Shown here: positions 1 through 9,504 of the stretch, piece after piece
Layout of the letters: each line of letters starts with the position of its first letter
Numbering within the stretch: position 1 is the first letter of the stretch
NCBI RefSeq assembly: GCF_001277255.1
Contig: NZ_CP012264.1
Location: forward strand, 3,348,001-3,412,000
DNA length: 64,000 bases
Direction: 5' to 3'
Origin: Cronobacter condimenti 1330
Lineage (GTDB): Bacteria; Pseudomonadota; Gammaproteobacteria; Enterobacterales; Enterobacteriaceae
Notes under the pieces: generated by a model
Databases searched by the model: none
Told to the model about the DNA's origin: nothing
The model's input: only the letters and a program-made list of their open reading frames with translations
Position numbers and translations under genes: made by a program

Positions 1-1
1 G

Positions 2-1381
2 AAGTTAGAAGAGGCTATCAATTTTCACGATTTTACCATCCGCGCCAATATTGGTGATGTGTACGAGCAAATGCTCAATGACCTGCGTGGCGCAGGTAAT
101 GCTGGGGAATTTTATACGCCGCGTGCTATCACGGCCTTTATGGCGGATAGAGTCAACCCACGCCTAGACAAGCGTGAGACAGTCATGGACCCAGCCTGTG
201 GAACAGGCGGCTTCTTGACCGCCGCAATAGACCACTTCCGCAATCAACTCGCGATAATGAAATCATCGCATCCTGAGGACAAGCTAGCTATTGAAAAACT
301 GATCCTCGGCATAGAAAAGAAGCAGTTGCCGCACCTGCTCTGCACCACCAATATGCTATTGCATGGTATTGATGTGCCTAGCCAGATCGAGCACAAAAAC
401 ACATTAGGTACCAGTTGGAATGAATGGGGTGACAACGATAAGGTTGACTGTATCATTACCAATCCCCCATTCGGTGGGTATGAAGATGATGGAGTGGGCA
501 GCGACTATCCTGCAGACCTGCGTACCCGTGAAACCGCCGACATGTTTATGGCGCTCATCATTAAAAAGCTACTGAAGGAAAATGGTCGCGCCGCAGTGGT
601 ATTACCGGATGGATTTTTATTTGGCGATGGCATCAAAAGCACGCTGAAAAAACTACTACTGCGCGACTGCAAATTGCATACCATCATCCGCTTACCGAAA
701 GGTGTTTTTGCGCCGTATACTACCATCAAGACCAACCTTCTGTTTTTCACCAAAGGCAACTCGGTGGACAATGGCACTGAATACTTCCACACCGATACCA
801 TCTGGTTTTACGAGCACCCCTATCCACCAGGTTACAAAAGCTACTCCAAAACCAAGCCCATCCGGCTAGAAGAATTTGAATCCGAGCGAAATTGGTGGGG
901 TAGCGAGGCCAACGATTTTGCCGACCGGGTAGAAAACGAATTCGCTTGGAAGGTGGATTTCAAAGCCAAACGTGAGCAGGCTGAAACTGATGCGCAACCG
1001 CATTGGCAACTCGCAGAAATGCTCAACAACAAAGCTAGAGAATTGGATTGCCGCATCCGTGATTTGCGCGATTCTATTAAAGGTGTCAGCGATAAAATCC
1101 AGCGTCAAGCTGTTGAAGATGATATTGAAATTTTACGCTATGAAAGTGAGGGCCTACGCTTAAAAGCACGTGATGCCCAAGCGGTTGGTGATGGCCACTA
1201 TTGGCCAATTTTTAATCTTGACCTTAAAAACCCTAATGTACCAGAAGAGGAATCCATTGATCCTGAAGAACTTTTGATTAAATACAAGAAGTTGTTGGGA
1301 GAGATTGAAGAAACAGAAAATCAGCTCAAAAGCGAATTAGCCGCAGCCTTGGCTCATCATTTTTCTGGTGAGGATGTTTGA
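2..1381 (+). CDS. hsdM: Type I restriction-modification DNA methyltransferase subunit HsdM (5' truncated by window)
   Basis: N6-adenine methyltransferase subunit of a type I restriction-modification complex, acting with HsdS. The frame is open through the window edge, so the true start and part of the N-terminal helical domain are missing; 459 residues are visible. The SAM-binding motif DPACGTGGFL (motif I) and the catalytic NPPFGG (motif IV) are both intact. The C-terminal third is charged and helical, as expected for the part that contacts HsdS. The stop TGA shares its last base with the hsdS ATG, so the genes are translationally coupled. An hsdR gene is not seen and may lie upstream of the window. 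Confidence 0.93.
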   Translation, partial: KLEEAINFHDFTIRANIGDVYEQMLNDLRGAGNAGEFYTPRAITAFMADRVNPRLDKRETVMDPACGTGGFLTAAIDHFRNQLAIMKSSHPEDKLAIEKLILGIEKKQLPHLLCTTNMLLHGIDVPSQIEHKNTLGTSWNEWGDNDKVDCIITNPPFGGYEDDGVGSDYPADLRTRETADMFMALIIKKLLKENGRAAVVLPDGFLFGDGIKSTLKKLLLRDCKLHTIIRLPKGVFAPYTTIKTNLLFFTKGNSVDNGTEYFHTDTIWFYEHPYPPGYKSYSKTKPIRLEEFESERNWWGSEANDFADRVENEFAWKVDFKAKREQAETDAQPHWQLAEMLNNKARELDCRIRDLRDSIKGVSDKIQRQAVEDDIEILRYESEGLRLKARDAQAVGDGHYWPIFNLDLKNPNVPEEESIDPEELLIKYKKLLGEIEETENQLKSELAAALAHHFSGEDV

Positions 1382-3192
1382 TGGACGCGAAACAATTTTT
1401 GGCTGAATTTGGACATATTGCTAATGCACCAGGTGGTGTAACACGACTACGTGAACTAATTTTTTCCCTTGCATCTGATGGCAAGTTGATTCCAGACTGC
1501 GAGCTTATAGAAAAAACTCACTTAGACAAAGTGGCCGACTTTGTAATGGGTCAGGCCCCCCCTGGAAATGAATGCAATACAACGGGCAAAGGGACAATAT
1601 TTGTCAAGACCGGTGAGTTCGGTGAGCTCTATCCAATTGTTCGTGAATGGACAACAAAGCCACTGAGGTTTGCCAAGCAAGGTGACGTATTAATTTGCGT
1701 AGTTGGTGCAACAGTTGGGAAACTAAATCTTGCGATTGACTGCGCGATTGGTCGAAGTGTAGCGGCGATTCGCCCCCGCGATGGATTGAAAACCAAATAC
1801 TTATACTACATGTTGATGTCGTTTACGTTACAACTTCGCAGTGGTTCGCGTGGTTCAGCACAAGGAGTCATAGGCAAGTCGGAGCTTTCGTCCGTGAAGC
1901 TTAGGGTTCCGAACGATAACGAACAGTCTCGCATCGTCGCCAAAGTCGATGAGCTGATGGCCTTGTGCGACAAGTTTGAAGAGCAGTTGCAATGTCGTCG
2001 TAAACTTCAAAACGCATTGCGTCAATCAATCCTGCAGGCTATTGCCAGGGCCAACAGCGCGCAGGAACTGCAAACCAACTGGATGCTCCTTGCAGACAAC
2101 TTTGGGTGGCTGTTTCGTACACCAGAGGATATTGCCGAACTCAGAAAACTGTCTTCAGAACTTGCTATTCGTGGTGTACTTGATACTTACAGCGGGCCAA
2201 CCAACGAATCAACAGTTGATGTCTATTTGGCTGAATTAGGGAGAAAGAAGTCAGGCAAACGATTCGCAAAATCTATTCAACCGGACGAATTATTTTCACT
2301 GCCAAATGGATGGCGCTGGGTTCTGTTAGAAGATTTGTTGTCTGATTCAGAATCAGGATGGAGTCCCAAATGTGAAGCAGAACCTCGCCGTGAAGGTGAA
2401 TGGGGGGTGCTTAAAGTTAGTGCCGTGACATGGGGAGTTTTCGATCCGAACGAGAACAAACGCCTTCCGCTATCGCTTGAGGCTAGAACTGAGTGCGAAG
2501 TAAAGCCTGGCGATTTCATTCTATCCCGTGCAAATACCGCCGAATTAGTTGCGCGCAGTGTTTGCGTGCCTGATGGCTGCCCAAAGAAGCTCTTAATGAG
2601 CGATAAAATTGTCCGTCTGAATTTCCTCGACAATGATCTGAAACCTTGGGTAAATTTGGTCAACAACTCGGAAGTTGCTCGTTTTTACTACAAGGAACGA
2701 GCAACTGGCACTAGTGACTCGATGCGCAATGTATCACGCCAAGTTATCCATGAATTACCGATTCCTCTCCCTTCTCTGAGAGTGCAGGAGCGAATTTTAT
2801 CTACCTTAAGTCGCTTGCTTCAATATTGCGACTCATTAGAAAAGCAGGCAGCTTCTCGCATTAAACTGAGCACACAACTTGCGGCAAGTACCATCGCGAG
2901 TCTCACCGGAATCGCAATTGAACATGAAGAGGAACCCATGAAAGCCCCTCAAACCGAGCTGATCTCCTTACTACGTTTGGGCGCAGCGCCCGACATCAAA
3001 GATCAAGCCCCGCTTGCCACCATTCTGGCCCGTCATAATGGTGAAATGAACGCCAAGGATTTATGGCAGCGATTCAACGGTGAGATTGATGCCTTCTATG
3101 CACAACTGAAAACTGAAGTGGCCAACGGCTGGATTAAGGAACCGACTCCTGCCGAAGTTCGTGAAAAACCAGATAACACGGTGGGTGCTTGA
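1381..3192 (+). CDS. hsdS: Type I restriction-modification specificity subunit HsdS
   Basis: Sequence-recognition subunit that directs the HsdM/HsdR complex. At 603 residues it is longer than the usual 400-460. It shows two target-recognition domains, each followed by a conserved helical region (around residues 160-230 and 460-510); the first half contains the typical VGATVGK and LRVPNDNEQSRIVAKVDEL segments. After residue about 520 there is an extra roughly 80-residue C-terminal tail starting near MKAPQTELISLLR, predicted helical. The ATG at 1381 is chosen because it overlaps the hsdM stop by one base; a TTG one codon earlier is also open. The next gene starts one base after the stop. Confidence 0.9.
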   Translation: MDAKQFLAEFGHIANAPGGVTRLRELIFSLASDGKLIPDCELIEKTHLDKVADFVMGQAPPGNECNTTGKGTIFVKTGEFGELYPIVREWTTKPLRFAKQGDVLICVVGATVGKLNLAIDCAIGRSVAAIRPRDGLKTKYLYYMLMSFTLQLRSGSRGSAQGVIGKSELSSVKLRVPNDNEQSRIVAKVDELMALCDKFEEQLQCRRKLQNALRQSILQAIARANSAQELQTNWMLLADNFGWLFRTPEDIAELRKLSSELAIRGVLDTYSGPTNESTVDVYLAELGRKKSGKRFAKSIQPDELFSLPNGWRWVLLEDLLSDSESGWSPKCEAEPRREGEWGVLKVSAVTWGVFDPNENKRLPLSLEARTECEVKPGDFILSRANTAELVARSVCVPDGCPKKLLMSDKIVRLNFLDNDLKPWVNLVNNSEVARFYYKERATGTSDSMRNVSRQVIHELPIPLPSLRVQERILSTLSRLLQYCDSLEKQAASRIKLSTQLAASTIASLTGIAIEHEEEPMKAPQTELISLLRLGAAPDIKDQAPLATILARHNGEMNAKDLWQRFNGEIDAFYAQLKTEVANGWIKEPTPAEVREKPDNTVGA

Positions 3193-3193
3193 T

Positions 3194-4942
3194 ATGCAAC
3201 TGCTTCGCATTCGTATCCCAGCCTTCCGCAATCTGCGTGATCTAGACATAGCTTTCGATACCCACCTACAGCCTTCGGGAAGTGCGATAAATGCACTGCC
3301 CAAACCCATTCGAAGTCACGTGCTGATTGGCCAAAATGGCACTGGCAAATCCAATCTGATTGAGGGGCTGATCACCATCTTCCGTGATGTCGATCTCGAT
3401 CGTGAAGCAGCCTTCAATTATACACTGGAATACAGTATCCACGGCCATGTTGTGCGTATTGAAGCCGATTCTGCCAAGCAGAAACGCCCCTATGTATGGG
3501 TAGATGATAAAGCAGCATCACAGGGCTTTTTGCTCAAAAACCGCCAGTTACTGCCAGCACATATTTTTGCTTATTACTCAGGTCGCAATGAGCGTATTGA
3601 AGCTCTGTTTCATGAACATGAGCGACGCTTTAATCAGCGCCAGGAAATCACCACTAACGAAGTCCTGTCCGAACAGCTTCTGGAAAACTTTACTGGCACC
3701 GACGCGGATATTCGTGCGATTGAAGAGGCCAAACGCCGCCGTGAAGTGCGGCTGAAACATGTGGGCGATGATCGTCTGCGACGCCTATTCTATTGTCGTG
3801 GTGGACACAGCCAACTGGTACTTCTGGCTTGTCTGCTGTCGGACGACCCTGTGTTTCAAAAGGTACTAAAGAACCTCCACATCGAATCGTTAGAATCCGC
3901 TCTATTCGTTTTGAAAGAGCCGCACCGGCTGCGTGAAAAACGCCGCAATGGCAAGTTCGAAGTGCAGGAACTGAATGAAGGTGACCCACGCTTTTGGTAC
4001 GCTCGCAGTAATGTGGTCAGCGAGTTTCTTGACAAACTCTGGAAGGTGGCTTGGGCCCCCATTGAACAGGAGACGACTAAACATATTGATTTTCGTGGTC
4101 GCACAGAGAAGCAAAATCAACTGTACTTGTTTGTCTCAAGCCAAGAGAAGCTTAAACAATTGGGAGAGTCGATCGGCAGCACTGACAGTTTCTTTCGTTA
4201 CGCTGAAGGAGCCTATATTGGTGATCTGATCGATGAAATACGTATTGTGGTTAAAAAGCGTGATGAACATGGTGGTAAGGTAAGCTTTACTCACCTTTCT
4301 GAAGGAGAATTACAAATGCTCACCGTGCTCGGTTTGATGCGGATCGCCCGAGACGATAATTGCTTGTTCCTGCTTGACGAACCCGACACCCATCTGAATC
4401 CGATCTGGAAATTGCGCTACTTCGACGATATAGAAGGTGTACTCAGCTCGGATGATACAGCTCTACTACAGAGCGAATCCCAAATACTCATTACAACCCA
4501 TGACCCAATGATGGTTGGCAGTCTGAAGCGTGAACAGGTACATATACTGCGTCGCGATGGTAATACTACGCTTGTCGATAGCCCTGATGAACATCCGCAA
4601 GGAATGGGTGTAACCGGGTTGCTTAAAAGTGAGCTGTTTGGATTGTCATCCACATTGGATATCGAAACCGAGCGCCGCTTGTTTCGCCGTAATGAACTTT
4701 TTGCTCTCGATGAAAGAACTCATGAACAAGATGATGAACTACGCCGTTTGAGTTCAGAATTGGCAGACTTAGGCTTTTCAAATGCAGATTTCAAAGACCC
4801 TTTCTATGCTAAGTTTGTACGACGAATGGCCAAACACACTAAGTTCCACAAACCAGTTCTTACGCCGGAGGAACAAGCTGAGCAGGATACAATTGCCGAC
4901 TCAATCATCGATGAGATTTTACGTGAGGATGATGGACAATGA
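3194..4942 (+). CDS. Restriction-system-associated AAA ATPase (PtuA/OLD-like)
   Basis: A 582-residue ABC/SMC-like AAA ATPase. Walker A is GQNGTGKS (residues 46-53); Walker B with its glutamate is in CLFLLDEPDTHLNP; the signature-type region LSEGELQML and the H-loop ITTHDPMM follow. The N-terminal LLRIRIPAFRNLRDLDIAF segment is the usual start of AAA_15/AAA_21 proteins. It starts one base after the hsdS stop and overlaps the next gene, an HNH nuclease, by four bases (ATGA). An ATPase plus HNH nuclease pair is the composition of Septu (PtuA/PtuB); the location inside an hsd operon matches a family I recall as 'restriction system-associated AAA ATPase'. The role in defence is inference. Confidence 0.85.
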   Translation: MQLLRIRIPAFRNLRDLDIAFDTHLQPSGSAINALPKPIRSHVLIGQNGTGKSNLIEGLITIFRDVDLDREAAFNYTLEYSIHGHVVRIEADSAKQKRPYVWVDDKAASQGFLLKNRQLLPAHIFAYYSGRNERIEALFHEHERRFNQRQEITTNEVLSEQLLENFTGTDADIRAIEEAKRRREVRLKHVGDDRLRRLFYCRGGHSQLVLLACLLSDDPVFQKVLKNLHIESLESALFVLKEPHRLREKRRNGKFEVQELNEGDPRFWYARSNVVSEFLDKLWKVAWAPIEQETTKHIDFRGRTEKQNQLYLFVSSQEKLKQLGESIGSTDSFFRYAEGAYIGDLIDEIRIVVKKRDEHGGKVSFTHLSEGELQMLTVLGLMRIARDDNCLFLLDEPDTHLNPIWKLRYFDDIEGVLSSDDTALLQSESQILITTHDPMMVGSLKREQVHILRRDGNTTLVDSPDEHPQGMGVTGLLKSELFGLSSTLDIETERRLFRRNELFALDERTHEQDDELRRLSSELADLGFSNADFKDPFYAKFVRRMAKHTKFHKPVLTPEEQAEQDTIADSIIDEILREDDGQ

Positions 4943-5790
4943 TCTTCATCGACTTGGAAAATAAGCTTCCAACGGATATGGATTTGCATCCTGATGTTCG
5001 CTGGAGCGAGGCTGATTGGAACGCTTGGCAGAAAGAGTCTGTTCGCTTGATTGGTGAGCTTGCCAAGCTCAATGAGGCAGGCCAAATCAAAGAACGTAAT
5101 GAATTGATTGATAAGCAAAGTGGCCACTGGGGAAAGTTGAAACCATGGCTTCTTGCACTATCGGATGGAAAATGCTGGTTTACTGAAGCGCGAGATATTG
5201 CTTCGCATTTAGACGTGGAACATTTTCGCCCGAAGAAGGCTTCTCGTAATGTTAAGGGACCCGAACGAGATGGGTACTGGTGGTTGGCCTTCGACTATAT
5301 GAACTTCCGCATTGCTGGCACTGTACCTAATAGAAAGAAGGGCGCGTGGTTCCCTCTCCGCTATGGCTCACCATGTTCAAGTTATGCGCACCGCTGTGAA
5401 GGAGATGAGATTCCGCACTTCATAGATCCTACAAATGCTTATGACGTTACATTACTCGCTTTTGACGAAGAAGGGAAAGCGGTGCCTGCACCAGGTATTT
5501 CTCGTTGGGATAATATCAGGGTTAGACGTACCGTAGACCGCTTAAAACTCTCCGAACATCAAGCGTTGGCAGAGGAACGTCGTAAGGTCTGGCAAAGAAC
5601 TACAAAGCTGATAAATAAGTATTTTCAGGCACTGGCTAGTACTCGAACTTCTGCGGTTGCCCGTGAGCAAGTGAAGGCCGCAGCACGTGACATACTCTGT
5701 CTTACTAAGCCTGAAACCGAACTTTCATCAGTGGCGAAATGGTGCGTTCGCTTGCGCAACGATCCACAACTTTCCAGGCTGGTTGGGTAA
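4939..5790 (+). CDS. HNH-type nuclease, PtuB-like partner of the AAA ATPase
   Basis: A 283-residue protein with an HNH-like core: KCWFTEA (Cys79) is followed by LDVEHFRPKK (His95), and WWLAFDYMNFR (Asn122) supplies the later helix. The spacing is like TIGR02646/PtuB-type nucleases, where the ATPase senses and the HNH protein cuts nucleic acid. The zinc-type second CxxC is not obvious, so the metal-binding arrangement is unclear. The start overlaps the ATPase stop (ATGA), implying co-translation and a common complex. It ends the hsd operon; no terminator hairpin is evident just after it. Confidence 0.78.
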   Translation: MIFIDLENKLPTDMDLHPDVRWSEADWNAWQKESVRLIGELAKLNEAGQIKERNELIDKQSGHWGKLKPWLLALSDGKCWFTEARDIASHLDVEHFRPKKASRNVKGPERDGYWWLAFDYMNFRIAGTVPNRKKGAWFPLRYGSPCSSYAHRCEGDEIPHFIDPTNAYDVTLLAFDEEGKAVPAPGISRWDNIRVRRTVDRLKLSEHQALAEERRKVWQRTTKLINKYFQALASTRTSAVAREQVKAAARDILCLTKPETELSSVAKWCVRLRNDPQLSRLVG

Positions 5791-6171
5791 GGTAAAAATA
5801 TAAACAATATCTATCTGGATACATCCTCAGTACAAGAACAGGCGGATCTTTTCTAACCGTCCTTAGCGGAGAATGCAGATGATTAGTTCATCGCAATAAG
5901 GCTTTTTATGGGGATATTTTAACCTTTCGGATTAGGACATGGTTGATCAATGAGAGAAATTCAGGCTGCCTAATGTTTTTGAGGTGCCTTTAATAATCAT
6001 TATTGAATTCATATAGTTAATGACCACAATGGGCGCAAACGTCTATTCTTCGCCCAAAGCGAATATCCATGCTTACCTAGAAAGCCAAGGATGGCGTACC
6101 GATTACCGTTGATATGGTACATATCGGCAGATGCTAGCACCATACCTGCTACTTCTTCTTTATTGGAACTT
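5791..6171. other. Intergenic region between convergent genes
   Basis: About 380 bases between the HNH nuclease gene and the convergent 428-residue protein gene. It is AT-rich, with short frames on both strands that show no recognisable protein and no ribosome-binding site. I see no clear terminator or repeat. Confidence 0.5.
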
Positions 6172-7458
6172 TCATTCGCTAATCTCTGTACTATCGAAAC
6201 TCAAGGCCATATCGTAATATTTATTCTTATCAAGATGCCAAGGAGTTATGAAATTTTGATTCAACAAAAGAAAGCAATAATACTTCACTTGGGAGTAACG
6301 TTCTTTTTTTACAGATTTATACCGAAGATATAGGCTCCGGGCTGATACACTAAAACCATACCTCAAATACTTCAATCTTATTTCTTCTGAAATAGTCCGA
6401 CTATTATCTTCCTCATAATAAATGGCCACCTCAGGTTCTTCATCATGTTCGCATGCAATATCAAATGCCCCCAGCGTTCCCAGCCAACTGCCTTGGGTTC
6501 CGCTAAACATACGTTTATGAAGATAATATTTATTTATATTCCCAAGAAAAACCTCTACATCCTTAATCGAAATATCGCCTTTGCATTGAAAACTCACAAA
6601 AGATTGCCTCCCCTCCCCCATAAACCAGTCATCCACTAACCTTTTATAGTAATCAGAAATATTTTTTTGCTCTAAGGCAGACATTCTTGGGTCAGGAGAT
6701 GGTAACGCAATCGTATTGTTGTTTTTTAGCGATAATATTACCGCTACCGCTCGTTGAAGTATCTTAAACTCGAAAAGCAAACATGCTCTGAGAAACAACA
6801 ACGACACCCCTGACTCATTTTTTTTCGCATATGTGTCAATATTTAGAGAATATTTCCCACATGAGATAATACCAAGACTTACCAGCTCCCGATAAAACGC
6901 AAGAGGGGCCTCTGTATATTCCAATGCATAGCAGCATTCGACAAGACGATATCTAATGAGATAGGGTGTTGCTGATAATTCTAGATCTTGATCATTTACC
7001 AACTCTTCAACAGCTCTATCAATGAACTCACCCTGCACACCATTGTTCTCCGCAGCAGCGTATAACATTGTAAGACTAAAATTACTCGCCGTTTGAGTAC
7101 TCTCGTCATAAATAGTCCCTTCTTCAAAAAGCGTATTTGTATCGGACTGTTCAGAATACTCAGCAATGGCTGAAGAAAGTTTGCCATCTACAGATAGATA
7201 AATTTCCAGTGCCTCCAGCAGATAGTGCTTAGCTATCGCAGCCTGCTTTCCCGTCATTCCGACTTCTCGCAGCATATTGTTGATTTTGAGGATAATACGG
7301 GGATACCACTCTGCAATGGGATCTTTACATACCTCACTCATCACAACCTGAGTGAAGTGAAGGGTATCGATCACATCAAAAGCTGCTTTTTGGATAGGTG
7401 TCGTCGCTGGCATTTTTAGTGTCAAAAAAAGGAGCTCATAACTTGAAATTTTAGACAC
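6172..7458 (-). CDS. Hypothetical protein, 428 aa, unknown function
   Basis: I do not recognise this protein. It is predominantly alpha-helical with no signal peptide or membrane segment, and its DNA is AT-rich, in keeping with cargo. The longest frame begins at a GTG (7458); an in-frame stop lies just upstream, and the next Met (MPATTPIQK) is at 7413. Neither has a good Shine-Dalgarno. Instead a strong one (GGAGGGG, 7478-7484) sits six bases before an ATG at 7471 that opens a six-codon frame ending at 7451, overlapping the GTG. Either that is a leader peptide coupled to the main gene, or there is a one-base frameshift at the 5' end. It sits divergent to alpA, beside the restriction operon; a defence role would be a guess. 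Confidence 0.65.
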   Translation of the reverse strand: MSKISSYELLFLTLKMPATTPIQKAAFDVIDTLHFTQVVMSEVCKDPIAEWYPRIILKINNMLREVGMTGKQAAIAKHYLLEALEIYLSVDGKLSSAIAEYSEQSDTNTLFEEGTIYDESTQTASNFSLTMLYAAAENNGVQGEFIDRAVEELVNDQDLELSATPYLIRYRLVECCYALEYTEAPLAFYRELVSLGIISCGKYSLNIDTYAKKNESGVSLLFLRACLLFEFKILQRAVAVILSLKNNNTIALPSPDPRMSALEQKNISDYYKRLVDDWFMGEGRQSFVSFQCKGDISIKDVEVFLGNINKYYLHKRMFSGTQGSWLGTLGAFDIACEHDEEPEVAIYYEEDNSRTISEEIRLKYLRYGFSVSARSLYLRYKSVKKERYSQVKYYCFLLLNQNFITPWHLDKNKYYDMALSFDSTEISE

Positions 7459-7553
7459 TAAAGAACTTCATTACAATCCCCTCCGTACACAAAAAACACC
7501 GGTGTTAGGTAAGAAAACAAAATATTAACTATTTAAAACAATGAGGTGACGTA

Positions 7554-7769
7554 ATGACCTGTATTACCCCATCGGTAAAAATTCTGCGCATCAGCGCCCT
7601 TGTGAAAAAAATTGGAATCAGCCGCTCAACAATCTATGACTGGCTAAATCCGAAGTCGCCACGCTATGACGTAACATTCCCTAAACAGCGCCGCCTGGGT
7701 ATGCACTCTGTTGGCTGGATGGAATCTGAAATCGATAAATGGCTGGAGGAATGCTGCCCGCAGGTTTGA
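7554..7769 (+). CDS. alpA: AlpA-family phage transcriptional regulator
   Basis: A 71-residue winged-helix/MerR-like DNA-binding protein. The residues VKKIGISRSTIYDWLNP form the recognition helix typical of AlpA, and WMESEIDKWLE is the family's C-terminal signature. In CP4-57, AlpA activates the integrase/excision functions. It has a good ribosome-binding site (GAGGTGACGTA before ATG). It lies four bases before the open frame of the next gene and divergent from the 428-residue protein, so the short AT-rich region 7459-7553 should hold both promoters. Confidence 0.85.
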   Translation: MTCITPSVKILRISALVKKIGISRSTIYDWLNPKSPRYDVTFPKQRRLGMHSVGWMESEIDKWLEECCPQV

Positions 7770-7865
7770 GGGATGATTTATTCCTCTGTATCAGTTGTGA
7801 TGCGATTTGGCATCACAACTGATAAGGACAACTTTCTTTTATTTTTTCTCTATGGAAAGCGCACA

Positions 7866-9314
7866 ATGCAAAAGTATGATGATTTTCCTGTTGATCTGCT
7901 TCCAGTACTTATTAAAAGCACAATTTATGAAGTACACCAGATAACAAAGGCCCCTATACCTCTGATTGGTGCATCTGTCTTGGGTACTATTTCCCTTGTT
8001 TGCCAAAGTCAGATTGATGTCATCCGTCCAGGCAATCTTCGTGGACCGGTATCACTTTTTCTGTTGACGCTAGCAGGGTCTGGTGAGCGTAAAACTACTG
8101 TCGATAATCTGCTAATGGAGCCATTAAGACGTTTTGAAGAACAGCTGAACGAAGATTATTTGGAAAAATATAGTGACTATTTGATAGAGCTAAATGCGGT
8201 AAAAACAGAGATCAAAGCCCTGAATACTGAGTTGAGGGCACAAGTTAGGCGTAAAGAAGACACACTGGAGATAAAAAAAGCACTCAAAGACGCGCATAAA
8301 TCACTCCCGGAGCCCCCTGAAAAATACAAAATGACATTCAATGACGCAACTCCAGCCGCAATTAAAGAATTTCTGTGTAAAGAACGCTGGAAATCGGTGG
8401 GTATTATGTCGGACGAGGCAGGAACGATATTTAACGGCCACACTCTGAACGATCTGCCTTTTATCAATAAAATGTGGGACGGCGGAAAATTTACCGTTGA
8501 TCGAAAAAATGAGCCCGAGGCCACCATCCACGATGCCCGAATGACGCTGTCGCTGATGGTTCAACCGGAGATGTTCACCGCCTATCTGGAACGGCGGGGA
8601 GAACAGGCTAAGGGTGTGGGTTTCTTTGCCCGCAGCCTGATTTGTTTACCGACATCTACACAGGGAACCCGTCTGATCGAATCACCGGTTATCTCACGGG
8701 AATATCTGCCAGTATTCCATCGCCGCCTGATGGACATAGCTACTGAAAGTCTTGCCCATAACGGGCAAAGTCGCAAAGGTCTGACATTTTCTCCGGAAGC
8801 TGAAAATCTATGGATTGAATTTCATAATGACATAGAGAGCAGGATAGGTAGCGACGGTAATCTTGTCAGCGTCAGAGATTATGCATCTAAAGTTGCGGAA
8901 AACGTGGCCCGTGTTGCCGCGTTACTCCATCACTTTTGTGGTTTTGATAACAATATATCTACCGAAGTTGTTGACGCTGCAATCGCCATCATCAACTGGT
9001 ACGGTAACCAATACACAGATCTTTTTGTTCATCCTGATGAATATCAGTCCTTTGAAAGGGATTTAAATGAGCTTTTTGCATGGATACAAAATGAATGCCG
9101 TAAGTCATATAGGTATATGTTTAGAAAAAACCGTATTTTACAATTAGGGCCAAACCGCCTAAGAAACAAGGAAAGAGTAGATGAGTTACTCTCCGTACTA
9201 GTCGAACAGGAAAAGATTATCCTATTTCAGTTTGGGAAAACTTGGTTCATCCGTGAGAACCTAGCTGGTTCACTCATGGTTGCTTCACCGAACAGCTCTG
9301 TCTGGAGAAGCTAG
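7866..9314 (+). CDS. YfjI-type DUF3987 domain protein
   Basis: A 482-residue island protein of the DUF3987 family, usually found beside AlpA in P4/CP4-type elements and thought to be linked to replication, though no activity is established. The AGSGERKTT segment is a P-loop-like motif with Arg-Lys replacing the usual Gly-Lys, so ATP binding is doubtful. Residues about 95-160 form a charged coiled coil (LIELNAVKTEIKALNTEL). The frame is open from 7773, but the ATG at 7866 is preferred because GGAAAG precedes it and MQKYDDFP starts the conserved part. It follows alpA directly. Confidence 0.8.
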   Translation: MQKYDDFPVDLLPVLIKSTIYEVHQITKAPIPLIGASVLGTISLVCQSQIDVIRPGNLRGPVSLFLLTLAGSGERKTTVDNLLMEPLRRFEEQLNEDYLEKYSDYLIELNAVKTEIKALNTELRAQVRRKEDTLEIKKALKDAHKSLPEPPEKYKMTFNDATPAAIKEFLCKERWKSVGIMSDEAGTIFNGHTLNDLPFINKMWDGGKFTVDRKNEPEATIHDARMTLSLMVQPEMFTAYLERRGEQAKGVGFFARSLICLPTSTQGTRLIESPVISREYLPVFHRRLMDIATESLAHNGQSRKGLTFSPEAENLWIEFHNDIESRIGSDGNLVSVRDYASKVAENVARVAALLHHFCGFDNNISTEVVDAAIAIINWYGNQYTDLFVHPDEYQSFERDLNELFAWIQNECRKSYRYMFRKNRILQLGPNRLRNKERVDELLSVLVEQEKIILFQFGKTWFIRENLAGSLMVASPNSSVWRS

Positions 9315-9465
9315 CGTTGGCTGTGAGATGTCGTCTGCAGTGAAGTCCGGCAGGATCACGCTCTCTCCTGCCTTATCGGAATTTTATAGATAAGACTAAT
9401 ATTCAGTTAATTACCAAACATATAGTAAAAAAACTCAAATAAGAAAAATACAGACACATATCACC

Positions 9466-9495
9466 TTAACGACAACCAACAGAGGTTGTCGTTAA
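9466..9495 (+). repeat. Perfect 12-bp inverted repeat abutting the ribosome-binding site
   Basis: TTAACGACAACC (9466-9477) and GGTTGTCGTTAA (9484-9495) form a perfect stem with a six-base loop. The right arm runs straight into the AAGGAGG ribosome-binding site (9494-9500) of the next gene. It could act as an operator dyad or as an RNA hairpin that controls access to the ribosome-binding site; it has no T-run, so it is not a standard terminator. Confidence 0.7.
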
Positions 9496-9504
9496 GGAGG
9501 TTAT

